From Holophagae bacterium (GTDB lineage: Bacteria; Acidobacteriota; Holophagae; Acanthopleuribacterales; Acanthopleuribacteraceae), in NCBI GenBank assembly GCA_030429565.1, contig JAUIFE010000004.1, positions 1 through 64,000 of the forward strand: 64,000 nucleotides of DNA. The letters run 5' to 3'. The notes under the pieces are model-generated. The model was not told the DNA's origin. It searched no databases and saw only the letters and a program-made list of their open reading frames with translations. The translations under genes were made by a program, and so were the position numbers. Below, in pieces: positions 48,801 to 55,505 of this stretch. The stretch's first letter is position 1; every line of letters starts with the position of its first letter.

Positions 48801-50337
48801 GCGGACCCGGTTCGAGCTGGACCAGGACCGGTGCGCCCGGGCTGACACCCGCCGCCGTCAGCGCCGCCGCGTAGCCGCATGCCGCGCGGTAAAGTTGGTT
48901 GTAATCCCAGAAGCTGTCAACCGCCGCCAGCGCCGGCCGTGAGCCATTGCGTTCTGCCGCCTGGACAAATGTGCTGATGACCGGCCGCGCTTCGGTGTGC
49001 AGGGCCGGGCCACGGCTGAATTGTTCTAGCAGACCGCGTTCCCGCTCACCGAGCAACGAAATGGCCTTGAGGGCGATGGTGTCGTCGGCCAAAAGGGTGT
49101 CGAGTAGGTGGTCGAGGCGCTCGTAGATCAGGTCGATGTCGTCGAAGACATCGGTACTGTAATCCAGGCTAAAACGAATGCCGCCTTCTTGGAAGTCGTT
49201 GATGTTAAAGGTCAGCACGTGCTCTTCGGCCTCGGCGAAGTACCAAACCGGGTCGTGGGCACAGCCCGCAAAGGTCGCGTCGTACAACGAGTTCTGGTAA
49301 TTGAATTGGACCGGCAGCAGGCGTGCCTCGCTCAAGCCCAAACCGCTGAGGATGCGGTGGATCGGATAACGTTGACGGCGAAAGTCGCGCTTGCCGACCG
49401 CTTCGATTTGGCGGATCAATTCGGGTAAGGTCTCGGCCTCTGCCGGCGCACTGACCAGTGGGATGAAGGTCGAAAACATGCCGACCACCGCTTTGTGGGT
49501 TTTGCGTGGCCGATTCAACACCGATACGCCCAGCGCCAACCGATCCAAGCCGCTGACTTTGCTTAGGTAAAGGCTGATTAATGCGGCGAAAAAGTTGTAC
49601 ACCGAGGTTTTGTGTCGTGCGCAGTAGGTGTAGATGGCTTGTGATTGCCGTAGCAAGCGTTCTTCGCGTTTAGCGGCAAAGCCGCGTTTGAGGCGTGGGA
49701 AGGCGCGTTCCAGCGGGAAGGGTTCAAGCGCCGTTATTTTCTCGAGCCAATAGGCACGGTCATCGCCGCAGCGTATGCCGGCGAGGTAGGAGGCCTCGAA
49801 GTCGATGTAGTCGAAGAAGGCCGGTCGTTCGGGTTCCTCGTGGTTGGGGTCGGCGCTTAGGCAGGCGTAAAGGCGGCTGACCTCGTTGTAGATCACCGAA
49901 ATGCCCCAAGCATCGCAGATCAGGTGATCGACATGGATGAGAAATGCAAAGCGCTGCGGCCCGAGTTTCAGTAATCGGGTGCGCAGCATGAGGTCGCGGT
50001 GCACGTCGAAGCGGTAGGCGCGCGCCTCGGCCACAAGGTTTTGGAAACAACGCTCGGTTTCGCTTTCGTCCAGGTTGCCCAAATCGACGAAGTCGTGGTC
50101 GGGCGTAACCTGCTCGCGCAGCACTTGCCATGGCCCTTCATCATCTTCGTCCATGTGCAAGCGCAGCGCCGGCTGTTGGTGGTGCAGCATGGCGATGGTG
50201 CGCGCGAAACGATCGGGATCGAGTGCGCCGTTGATGCGCGAAATGCCGATCACTTGGTAAAGCTGGTCGTTGCCTTGCCACTGGCGGCCGAAATAGATAC
50301 CGCGCTGCGGTTCGGTTAAACGGAATCGACGGGTCAT
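42889..50337 (-). CDS. NRPS subunit 1 (initiating): C-A-T-C-A-T-C
   Basis: A 2482-aa NRPS and the only subunit that begins with a full C domain. Approximate residues: C 1-440; A(1) 453-925; T 942-1012; C 1031-1460; A(2) 1469-1945; T 1967-2036; C 2053-2482. Hand-read codes: A1 DTESIGSICK, closest to the bacitracin Lys code (DAESIGSVCK), so Lys or another basic residue; A2 DVQFIAHVVK, a Pro code. The first C domain has VDHLICDAWG in place of HHxxxDG (first His is Asp, last Gly is Ala, second His kept), consistent with a starter C domain that N-acylates the first residue. The protein ends in a C domain with HHLVADGW and an acidic tail. AGGAG lies ~10 nt upstream of the ATG, and the HmaS-like gene stops 21 nt before it. 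Confidence 0.95.
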   Translation of the reverse strand: MTRRFRLTEPQRGIYFGRQWQGNDQLYQVIGISRINGALDPDRFARTIAMLHHQQPALRLHMDEDDEGPWQVLREQVTPDHDFVDLGNLDESETERCFQNLVAEARAYRFDVHRDLMLRTRLLKLGPQRFAFLIHVDHLICDAWGISVIYNEVSRLYACLSADPNHEEPERPAFFDYIDFEASYLAGIRCGDDRAYWLEKITALEPFPLERAFPRLKRGFAAKREERLLRQSQAIYTYCARHKTSVYNFFAALISLYLSKVSGLDRLALGVSVLNRPRKTHKAVVGMFSTFIPLVSAPAEAETLPELIRQIEAVGKRDFRRQRYPIHRILSGLGLSEARLLPVQFNYQNSLYDATFAGCAHDPVWYFAEAEEHVLTFNINDFQEGGIRFSLDYSTDVFDDIDLIYERLDHLLDTLLADDTIALKAISLLGERERGLLEQFSRGPALHTEARPVISTFVQAAERNGSRPALAAVDSFWDYNQLYRAACGYAAALTAAGVSPGAPVLVQLEPGPQAVAAMLGTWLCNAVYVPLAVDTPPHRYAAIQQQTGARCIIAAKQNNAEACITPAVAAGLVDAFQAVPVARHDCAYILFTSGSTGEPKAVANHHGALADYAVAYRSRVDLHDQDRVAQQAALTFDTSLEEIVPTLLHGACVVFLNRADLRDGEQLWRSIEHGGITLLSTTPGVVALLNESPPAATPLTRLISGGDALHPSHISNLRTRVQLFNSYGPTETTICATYADISSDGCTLGQPLPGAVVQVVGPSGRPVPIGVTGEIAISGRGLSLGYPYHAEAQQRHFVANPQARHAGERTMYRSGDLGRWDGQGRLHFAGRGDRQISLRGYRIEPGEIEAALEQHPAIRAAAVTCAGEGSDRYLIGHLASEAAPDSEELRHFLSERLPGHMIPWQFQTYARLPQTTNGKIDLSRLDQVTELGRPDHAPPQTETERVLADVWSAVLARDIDNRFAHFFQAGGHSLKATRLTRAIERRLGRTMPLTVVFESPLLHAQATWLDQHGLTTTLVFPPATSAKSAPLTHGQERLFLLQQRRPQDTAYHLPLFLTLRGPLDRDRLESCLQKVVARHPSLRTRFATRNGALAQIVDEPGDFQLGGFAVAPEQLDEALAQTMFAPFDLASSNLFRAALWPTASDQAVLSLVFHHIISDAWSIDILLGELAAFYDDDAAEPPHPFAISRYAAWQRSPQAEAHYASARAFQLQRFAVTPTPLELPIQAARRDGLRPAGAFTRRVPDATLSALDTWLSANNATRFMGLHAALAMLLHIYSNERDIVIGTPSAAREHADLENSIGFYANTLALTCAVDLEENADTLLTRLRDQDRAAFEHAAYPFDMLVDELRPPHQPGRNPLFDVMLVLLNTRDHYQMLNQIEAERRLPPVRHAKCDWLFSFRQSEAALYVDVEYDAHLYGEARINEVTGHLLHLLAALPSNGAEPLHRLVLIKPPGTSQVQRNYAKTSAYFEAMAANYPAHGAIESGHEQLSYRALHQRVCGLAGMLVEQQGVQAGEIVAVACEAPVARVVALLALLRIGAVFLPLDPDQPAQRNRFAFNDAGARLIISETVPPWAEGAAWMAPNASVTARGKHKPYAAKADHPAYLLYTSGSTGVPKAVLQTHGCLNHLIDWQLANLPGRRRVLQFAAFTFDVFLQETLFALCGGSTLILPERAERRDIAATARLIESSRINTAFVPYTVLKQLGEGAAPDWGGQLRHLITAGEALVLTDGLKAFLRARPRLRLHNHYGPTESHVVTAFTLHGGQADYPTLPPIGHSIGAVAARVCNQFGQDLPTGARGELWLAGPCLAAGYHQRPELTDAVFVSDGGRRWYRTGDQVSRDEAGLFFFHGRADRQVKINGYRVECGEVEHHLQQLNGVENAVVVKAEDDGALVAWLVCAAKPAGETWRKILAKVLPAWMVPNRFNTVASLPTTSSGKVDRRALAQRTGNSGAPSPSQGIAPQTETEKLLAQHWAQLLPVTGAVDRESDFFALGGNSISAARLALALGRDHGITLELRLLFEHPRLCDLARRLDFLRRQGSFTPIPARPNPAWAPLSRAQMAMWHACQNPALARAYHIPAVFRLEGRLDQAALTQAFNDLMDRHEALRTCFRLVNGAPRQIIGEAAPRAVRLTRCATLDQARQAAQSFMEAEFDLETGPAARAAVYAYPPEDDAAQPIYLAVFVIHHLVADGWSLDLLVRDWLTCMQARTLGQEPTRHAPHRTYADFAAWEQARQVASTPAQKSDAPPLFTQPKQHSDPFTGRTNVFTWEPELRDAMHEAARQRDTTLYAVCAAGLSAALQRWTGHEQMLLGVPTAARYHADTQSMIGAFVTTHALPVVCRAPMSFDELLQQVRRDLIEVLDQADPTPAGAALQVALVLQNTSGKEGDRFLIPGMTVTPVDLFPRTNRLPLSFNLREQDQGIDMQVEYDTRLFDSDDIALLVARWQTLTRIALTDPHSRIGDLPFRAAAETQQAVLLDADFDF

Positions 50338-50358
50338 AATGCTGCTCCTGGCGCGGGA

Positions 50359-51489
50359 TTATTGCGGGACGAGGCGGTTGCGGCGCGTTTGATCCTGCTC
50401 GACGGCCTCGAACAGTGCGCGCACGTTGTCCTGACCGAACCCTTCGTAATTGGCGCGGCGTTGAATGATTTCGTAGAAGAAAGTCGGTCGGTCGCCGAAT
50501 GGTTTTGTAAAGGTTTGGAATAAATACGCTTGACCTTGTCGATCGCAGAGAATGTGGTGTTCTTCGAGGCGGTCGATGAGGCTGTGCGGCAGGTCACCCG
50601 CCTTGCGCAGGTTGGCGTAGTAGGTGGCTGGATAAGCCACGAAGGCCACGCCTGCCGCGCGCATGGCGGCGACCGCTCCGAAAATGTCGTCGCTGGCGAA
50701 GGCCATGTGTTGCACGCCGCTGCCGTGGAACGCTTCCAAGTATTCCTGGACCTGCGACGGGTTGCGGCTTTTAACCGGCTCGACAAATACGCCGGTTAAG
50801 GCGCGGTTGGCGGCGCGCCACACCGACAAGCGCATGCCGGAGAAGCTGCTGCCGACATCGTCCTCGTCCCAGGTTTGCACCAAGGAACCGCCAAACAGCT
50901 TGCGGAAGTATTCCGTCCAACGCGTCATTTCGTTAGGGTAGATGCCGAATGCGATGTGGTCGATGTGACTCAGGCCGCGTGGATCGTCGTCGCGTCCATG
51001 TTCAGCCTGGTCGTCGTCGACCGGTTCGAAACCGGGCGCGAAAGTGCCGCGATACCCGGAACGGTTAATCAGGCTCAGCTCATTGCCGTCGAGGAACTTC
51101 AGACGTGCGCTGCGCACTTCGCCCCGGTCGTCACTTTGGCTTGCGGGTTCGCGCAGTGGCACCGCACCGCGCCGCAGCGCTTCGGCAAAAGCACTGTCGA
51201 CGTCTTCAACCGCGAAGGCCAGGTGTTTGACCCCGTTGCCGTGGCGGTCCACAAAGGACAGGATATCGTAGGCGCTGGGGTGCGCCGCCGAGGTGATCAC
51301 CAAACGAATGCCGTTTTTTTCCAGTAGGTAAGAGACGCGGTCGGCCACGCCGGTTTCCGGGCCGGCGTAGGCTGTGGTACGGAAACCGAGCGCGCGTTCG
51401 TGCCAAAACACCACCATTTTGGCCATGCCGACAAATAGTTCGACGTAATCCAGTTTGGGTAGATCGAGGTCGTCACAGATCGAGGTCAT
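50359..51489 (-). CDS. hmaS: 4-Hydroxymandelate synthase-like Fe(II) dioxygenase (HPPD/HmaS family)
   Basis: A 376-aa protein with two VOC-type halves. The Fe(II) facial triad is H178 (IDHIAF), H261 (VQHMAF) and E340 (YEIIQR). The family contains 4-hydroxyphenylpyruvate dioxygenase (homogentisate) and 4-hydroxymandelate synthase. HPPDs carry a conserved P-I-N before the EP turn; here the three positions are V234-F235-V236, so the Pro and Asn that favour ring hydroxylation are replaced by hydrophobic residues, as in HmaS. Together with HpgT-like and oxidase genes and two Hpg-type A domains, this argues for conversion of 4-hydroxyphenylpyruvate to 4-hydroxymandelate, the first step of Hpg synthesis. 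The ORF is open upstream, but ATG 51489 has AGGAGA ~6 nt before it. A degradative HPPD role is the alternative. Confidence 0.8.
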   Translation of the reverse strand: MTSICDDLDLPKLDYVELFVGMAKMVVFWHERALGFRTTAYAGPETGVADRVSYLLEKNGIRLVITSAAHPSAYDILSFVDRHGNGVKHLAFAVEDVDSAFAEALRRGAVPLREPASQSDDRGEVRSARLKFLDGNELSLINRSGYRGTFAPGFEPVDDDQAEHGRDDDPRGLSHIDHIAFGIYPNEMTRWTEYFRKLFGGSLVQTWDEDDVGSSFSGMRLSVWRAANRALTGVFVEPVKSRNPSQVQEYLEAFHGSGVQHMAFASDDIFGAVAAMRAAGVAFVAYPATYYANLRKAGDLPHSLIDRLEEHHILCDRQGQAYLFQTFTKPFGDRPTFFYEIIQRRANYEGFGQDNVRALFEAVEQDQTRRNRLVPQ

Positions 51490-51565
51490 CGGGCTCTCCT
51501 TGGGCACAGCGCTGCCGGCCGCCCCGTAATCGGGCGGGTTCGTCAGCCTGGTGGTTGGGTGTTGC

Positions 51566-53104
51566 TTAGTGTGAGTGGGCGGCGGTTTCGGCGCGGTTGT
51601 CGTAGGCGCGCGCCGCGCGTTCGGCTTCGGCAAGGTCGGGCGCCGTCCAGCCGTCGAGGTCGTATTCGGCCATGCAGTCGTCGACCAGGTCGACACAGTC
51701 GTTGAGATCGCCGTTGCCGAGGCTTGAGAAAAAGGCTTCGAGGCGCACGAACTCGTGGCTACCTAAATAGTTGTGTTCGTAGAGCAGGTGACGTCCGCCG
51801 AATTCGGAGCCGGTGGCGTCCCACAACAGTTTCATCACCTTCATGCGTTCTTCGGCGTCGCTTTGCGAGCCGCGATAATATTGGTCGAGGTCCGCGCGCA
51901 GCTCCGGTTGGCGGAAGTCGGCGCTGGAGCTGTTCATATACACCAACCCCGAGGCCACAACCTGGCGCACCACTTCGTGGTAACGGGCATAAGCTGCCGT
52001 CGACATGACGCGGTAGGCGGCCGCGTAACGACTGTTGGGCAAAACCGTGCCGTTGACCCAGGGATCGGGGTTGCGCGCCATCGCGTCCGACAGCGCCCAC
52101 ATCGTGTTGCGGTAGGCCAGCAGCTCACCGATTTGCGCGCGCACGCCGCGAAATTCCAGGCTGCCGGTGGCTTCTACGCCTTTGACCAGCAGGCCGATCA
52201 GGAAATCGAGCTTGACCGACAGCCGGGTGCAGGCTTGGAAACAAGAGTTGGGCACAAAGCCGGAGCGGCCCATAAAGCTTTTGGTTTTAGCCGTGTCGCG
52301 ATAGATGAAAACATTTTCCCAAGGCACGAACACGTCCTTGAGGATCAGCACCGAATCGTTTTCATCGAAGCGGCTCGACAATGGATAGTCGAACGGCGAG
52401 GCGGTTTGCATCGCCGCCACCGGATACGCCGGCCGGCAGATCAGTTTCACGCCGGGCGCATCGATCGGCACGATGAAGGTTAAGGCCATGTCGCGGTTGG
52501 TGATTTGCGCCGTTTGCGCAATGAAGTTGTAGTGGGTCAGCGCCGAGCCGGTGGCAACCGCCTTGGCGCCGCTGACGATGATGCCGCCGTCCGTTTCGCG
52601 TTCCAGTTTGAGGAAAACGTCGTCGGATTGGTCGGCGCTAAGGTTGCGGTCGACCGGCGGATTGACGATCGCATGGTTCAGGTAATAAACCCTGGCTCGT
52701 GCCTTTTCGAACCAGGTGCGGGCGTTGTCGGCGAAATCGCCGTAAAACTCGGCGTTCACGCCCAGCGTCGCCAATAGGCTCGCTTTGTACTCCGGTGAAC
52801 GGCCCATCCAGCCGTAACTCATTTTGGCCCAGGCGACGATTGCTTCGCGTGCCGCGATCAGATCGTTGCTGCTATGGGCCGGGTTAAAGAAGCGGTGGGT
52901 GAAGCCGCCGTCCTCGCGCGCCGCAATCAGCGTATCCCGTTGGGTGGGATCGTGCAGGGCGTCGTACATGCGCGCGATCATGCGTGCGGCGGTGGCGAAG
53001 GCCGGATGGCGTGTGACATCGGCGACGCGTTCGCCGTAAAGCCATACCTGGCGGTTATCGCGCAAGCTGTCTAGGTATTCTTGTCCAGTGAAGGGAAGCA
53101 ACAT
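51566..53104 (-). CDS. HpaB-type FADH2-dependent aromatic monooxygenase (large component)
   Basis: A 512-aa protein of the 4-hydroxyphenylacetate 3-hydroxylase (HpaB) family: N-terminal TGQEYLDSLRD, central SGAKAVATGSALTHYNF and ITNRDMALTFIVP, and C-terminal WDATGSEFGGRHLLYE. These enzymes add an ortho hydroxyl to a phenol using FADH2 from a separate reductase (HpaC type), which is not in the window. As first gene of the NRPS operon it may convert Hpg, Tyr or their carrier-bound forms to catechols, as related enzymes do in other NRPS pathways. It is preceded by GAGG 8 nt before the ATG. A 15-bp dyad at 53140-53154 lies in its leader. The gap to the HmaS-like gene is 76 bp. Free 4-hydroxyphenylacetate as substrate cannot be excluded. 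Confidence 0.85.
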   Translation of the reverse strand: MLLPFTGQEYLDSLRDNRQVWLYGERVADVTRHPAFATAARMIARMYDALHDPTQRDTLIAAREDGGFTHRFFNPAHSSNDLIAAREAIVAWAKMSYGWMGRSPEYKASLLATLGVNAEFYGDFADNARTWFEKARARVYYLNHAIVNPPVDRNLSADQSDDVFLKLERETDGGIIVSGAKAVATGSALTHYNFIAQTAQITNRDMALTFIVPIDAPGVKLICRPAYPVAAMQTASPFDYPLSSRFDENDSVLILKDVFVPWENVFIYRDTAKTKSFMGRSGFVPNSCFQACTRLSVKLDFLIGLLVKGVEATGSLEFRGVRAQIGELLAYRNTMWALSDAMARNPDPWVNGTVLPNSRYAAAYRVMSTAAYARYHEVVRQVVASGLVYMNSSSADFRQPELRADLDQYYRGSQSDAEERMKVMKLLWDATGSEFGGRHLLYEHNYLGSHEFVRLEAFFSSLGNGDLNDCVDLVDDCMAEYDLDGWTAPDLAEAERAARAYDNRAETAAHSH

Positions 53105-53139
53105 GGGAACCTCGGCGGTGGGTATTTTTTGGTGGAAAT

Positions 53140-53154
53140 TGAGATCCTGTCTCA
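53140..53154. promoter_or_regulatory. 15-bp dyad upstream of the biosynthetic operon (candidate operator)
   Basis: On the plus strand the site reads TGAGA-TCCTG-TCTCA, a perfect 5-bp inverted repeat 36 bp before the hydroxylase start. Its minus-strand form matches the dyad at 57864-57878 upstream of the TonB receptor at 12 of 15 positions (shared pattern TGAGACnGnATnTCA). It agrees poorly with the classic Fur 7-1-7 consensus (8 of 14). Confidence 0.5.
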
Positions 53155-53237
53155 GCGGGAGCCGGCTGGAGGTTTAGCCGGCGGCCAGGTTTGCGGTCGC
53201 CGGACCGCGTGCGCGGCCTTGGGCGTGTTGCCGTTCA

Positions 53238-53259
53238 AGGGTCCTCCTACTAGGACCCT
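53238..53259. terminator. Hairpin between the uptake genes and the biosynthetic operon
   Basis: An 8-bp perfect stem (AGGGTCCT with AGGACCCT, 6-base loop) lies 48 bp past the PepSY gene stop and ahead of the hydroxylase gene. No T-run follows on the minus strand, so it is at best a weak or processed terminator. It could separate uptake and biosynthesis transcripts. Confidence 0.4.
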
Positions 53260-53306
53260 CGTCGGCGACGCTGATGCAGGGGGGAACGGGAAAGGTGCCG
53301 GAAGAT

Positions 53307-54860
53307 TTAGGTTTCGGCGGGGGGCGAGAGCGTGGTGGCGACGCCGCTGTTGGTTGCGGCGCTCGCGGATTCTTGGTTGGAGCGGGCTATTGCTTCTTTA
53401 AAGCGCGGCGCGCAGGCCGGAAACAGCAAAGCGATTGTGAATAAGGTGAGGTCGACTGCCGCCACGCTGTAAAAGCCATGGCGATAGCTGACCCAGGGAA
53501 AGTGGCCGGTCAGTAAACCGTTGAGGCAGGGCGCGGTCAGCGCGAGCAGACTGTTGAGCCAACACAGGTGTTTGGCCAAAACGCGGGGGGGCGGTCCCCA
53601 CATCGCCAGCAGGGTGATGCCGAGCCAGGTGAACCAAAAGACCAGGAAGGGAACTTGGCCGTCGGCCAACAGATGCGTGGGAAACAGAATCAGGGTAGCG
53701 CTGACCAGACCGCCGCAGCATCCCATGGCGAAACGCGCGTAACGCTGCAATGCTTTTGACGGTGCGCGTTTTTGCGTGGCGCGTTTCTCGACCCAAATCA
53801 TGGTGCCGGTGGCGCACAACGCTGTGGCGCACAGGCCCAGCAGGAAGTACAACCACTTGAGGGCGGCGCCGCCAAAGCTTGCGAAATGCAGTGGCGTGAC
53901 CAGCCCAAACAGTTGACGCCAGATGCCGCCGCTGAGCCAATCGACGCGGTGCAGTTCGCGGCCGTCGACACCACTTAACACAAAGGCATTTTGGTAGGTG
54001 ATCGTGTTGGCAATTGGGCCGTTGAACTCGACTTGGGCGCCGGCGTCGCCGTACTCACGCAGGCTGACGTATTGCAAAACCATGTCCGGTGCGGCCGTTT
54101 GGATCTGCGCCCGCAAGTCGTCGAGTGAGACCATCGCGGCCGGTTGTTCCCGGCGTTGCGCCGGCGGCCCGCTGAAGGCGGCGGTTGCCGCGTCCACGTC
54201 GCCGTTGAAGGTTGCCAAGGCCATAAAGGGTCCGAGGAACCCGAGTAAACCGAGAATGGCGCCGGTGAAGGCGAGTGTCACGGTGAAGGGTAAACCCCAG
54301 GTGCCCAGCAGTTTGTGGCTATCGGTCAGCCACATTCGCCGCGTTTTCGGAGTCCGCGTCAACCAGAGTTCGGTGAAGCGTTTGCGGTGGATCAGGAAAC
54401 CCGTCAGCAGCAGTAATAGCAGGAACACGCCCGCCAGCCCGATGGCGAAACGGCCGAGCGGATAGGGCAGGTGCAGGTCGGTGTGCAGGTGGCCCAGAAA
54501 CTCGGATAAGTGGCCGTGTTCGGCCGGCAGGATCGCGCCGCTGTGTGGATCGAGACGGACTTCATGGGCGCGACCATTGCTGAATGACGCGAACATCAGC
54601 GTCGGTTGGGCCGGACTGGGAAGGGTGATGAAGACGTTGGCTTCGGTTAAACCCGCTGCTCGTGCGTCCTGGTAGCGTGCTTCCAGTGAATAGGGGGCTG
54701 GGTTCCAGCGGCGGCGCAGGTGGGGTGTTTCCCACGCCGCCAGTTCGCCGATGAAGGTGGCGACGCTGCCGGAGAAACAGATCACGAACAGGAACACGCC
54801 GAGCAGTAAACCGGCCCAGGCATGGGTTTCATACAGAATTTTGCGGGTACGTTGCTGCAT
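53307..54860 (-). CDS. PepSY-associated transmembrane protein (siderophore-iron reductase type)
   Basis: A 517-aa inner-membrane protein. It opens with the PepSY_TM signature HAWAGLLLGVFLFVICFSGSVATF (in part HAWAGLLLGVFLF), has further spans near 145-165, 195-220 and 335-355, and four more in the C-terminal third, with conserved histidines suited to haem binding (HTDLHLPYPLG, SHKLLGTWGLPF). Relatives such as P. aeruginosa FpvG and FoxB reduce ferric siderophores in the periplasm so that iron is released. It follows the two small membrane proteins and the TonB receptor on one strand, the standard order of such uptake loci. GGAG precedes the ATG. The exact substrate is unknown, but its position just upstream of the NRPS operon suggests the cluster's own product. 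Confidence 0.87.
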   Translation of the reverse strand: MQQRTRKILYETHAWAGLLLGVFLFVICFSGSVATFIGELAAWETPHLRRRWNPAPYSLEARYQDARAAGLTEANVFITLPSPAQPTLMFASFSNGRAHEVRLDPHSGAILPAEHGHLSEFLGHLHTDLHLPYPLGRFAIGLAGVFLLLLLLTGFLIHRKRFTELWLTRTPKTRRMWLTDSHKLLGTWGLPFTVTLAFTGAILGLLGFLGPFMALATFNGDVDAATAAFSGPPAQRREQPAAMVSLDDLRAQIQTAAPDMVLQYVSLREYGDAGAQVEFNGPIANTITYQNAFVLSGVDGRELHRVDWLSGGIWRQLFGLVTPLHFASFGGAALKWLYFLLGLCATALCATGTMIWVEKRATQKRAPSKALQRYARFAMGCCGGLVSATLILFPTHLLADGQVPFLVFWFTWLGITLLAMWGPPPRVLAKHLCWLNSLLALTAPCLNGLLTGHFPWVSYRHGFYSVAAVDLTLFTIALLFPACAPRFKEAIARSNQESASAATNSGVATTLSPPAET

Positions 54861-54893
54861 AAGGACTCCGACAAACCGATCGAGAAAAGAAGG

Positions 54894-55196
54894 TTAAGCG
54901 CCTAGGTTAAGCCACAAACCGACACCTGCGCTGGACACGAACAGCAGGCTGGGGATACCGACCCAGGTCCAGGCTTGTTTGCCGCCATTGGCGGTGAAGG
55001 CGGCTGTCATGGCCGTGACCCAAACGCCGGGAAACAACAGGGCGCCCATGAACATGCGGTCGAAAGCCTCCGAGGGCCAATAGACCGAACAGGTGACGCC
55101 GACAGCCAAGGCCAGAACCAGGCCGCCAACTAGGCCGGCGCTGAGGCGACCCCAGTTCAACGTGAATAATGTAAGTGGTTTAGATAAGGTAGACAT
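54894..55196 (-). CDS. Small membrane protein, DUF3649-like iron-uptake accessory
   Basis: A 100-aa protein with three hydrophobic spans (about residues 16-36, 50-64 and 76-97). The pattern GGLVLALAVG, then FPGVWVTAMTAAFTA and a conserved AW resembles DUF3649-type proteins encoded beside PepSY reductases in ferric-siderophore loci (compare the fpvGHJK group). GGAGGA lies ~6 nt before the ATG. Its start overlaps the end of the preceding small membrane gene by 17 nt, and its stop is 33 nt before the PepSY gene. The family call is by pattern and context only. Confidence 0.68.
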   Translation of the reverse strand: MSTLSKPLTLFTLNWGRLSAGLVGGLVLALAVGVTCSVYWPSEAFDRMFMGALLFPGVWVTAMTAAFTANGGKQAWTWVGIPSLLFVSSAGVGLWLNLGA

Positions 55197-55500
55197 GAAG
55201 TCCTCCGGCCAGCACGCAGGCCCAAAGCCAAGTTTGTTGCCAGGCCGCGTTGTGTTTGACGCTGATGACGATTAGCGGCGCGAACAGGCCCAGCGACCAC
55301 AGCGTCGCTACCAGGCCGGGTCCGGTTCCCAAGACTTGCATCCACGCAGCCGCGCCAACCAGGCCCGCGATCAGCGCCATGGTTTTCAGTCCCAGCGATA
55401 CGGTCTGGGTGAATCGGCCGCTTTGCAGCCACAGCAGTACGCTTGTAATCAAAAGCGCCGCCGCCGGCGGTGCACTTGCGGTGAAGAGGGACGTTGTCAT
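55180..55500 (-). CDS. Small membrane protein, DUF3325-like
   Basis: A 106-aa protein with three or four hydrophobic spans (about residues 10-25, 36-58, 62-80 and 88-105). Proteins of this size between a TonB receptor and a PepSY reductase are often DUF3325-type; the likeness here is weak, so the position is the main evidence. No clear Shine-Dalgarno site precedes the ATG. It starts 6 nt after the receptor stop codon and probably relies on translational coupling. Its end overlaps the next gene by 17 nt. Confidence 0.6.
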   Translation of the reverse strand: MTTSLFTASAPPAAALLITSVLLWLQSGRFTQTVSLGLKTMALIAGLVGAAAWMQVLGTGPGLVATLWSLGLFAPLIVISVKHNAAWQQTWLWACVLAGGLHVYLI

Positions 55501-55505
55501 GGCGT

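Noticed and set aside
50359..51489. Plain HPPD (tyrosine degradation) annotation
   Set aside because: The P-I-N motif of HPPDs is replaced by V-F-V, no homogentisate pathway gene is near, and the operon needs an HmaS activity.
51490..51696. N-terminal extension of the HmaS-like protein
   Set aside because: The extra ~69 codons are Pro/Thr-rich with no family similarity, and a strong AGGAGA site precedes the ATG at 51489.
53140..53154. Classic Fur box upstream of the hydroxylase gene
   Set aside because: It matches only 8 of 14 consensus positions. I report it instead as a dyad shared with the receptor promoter.
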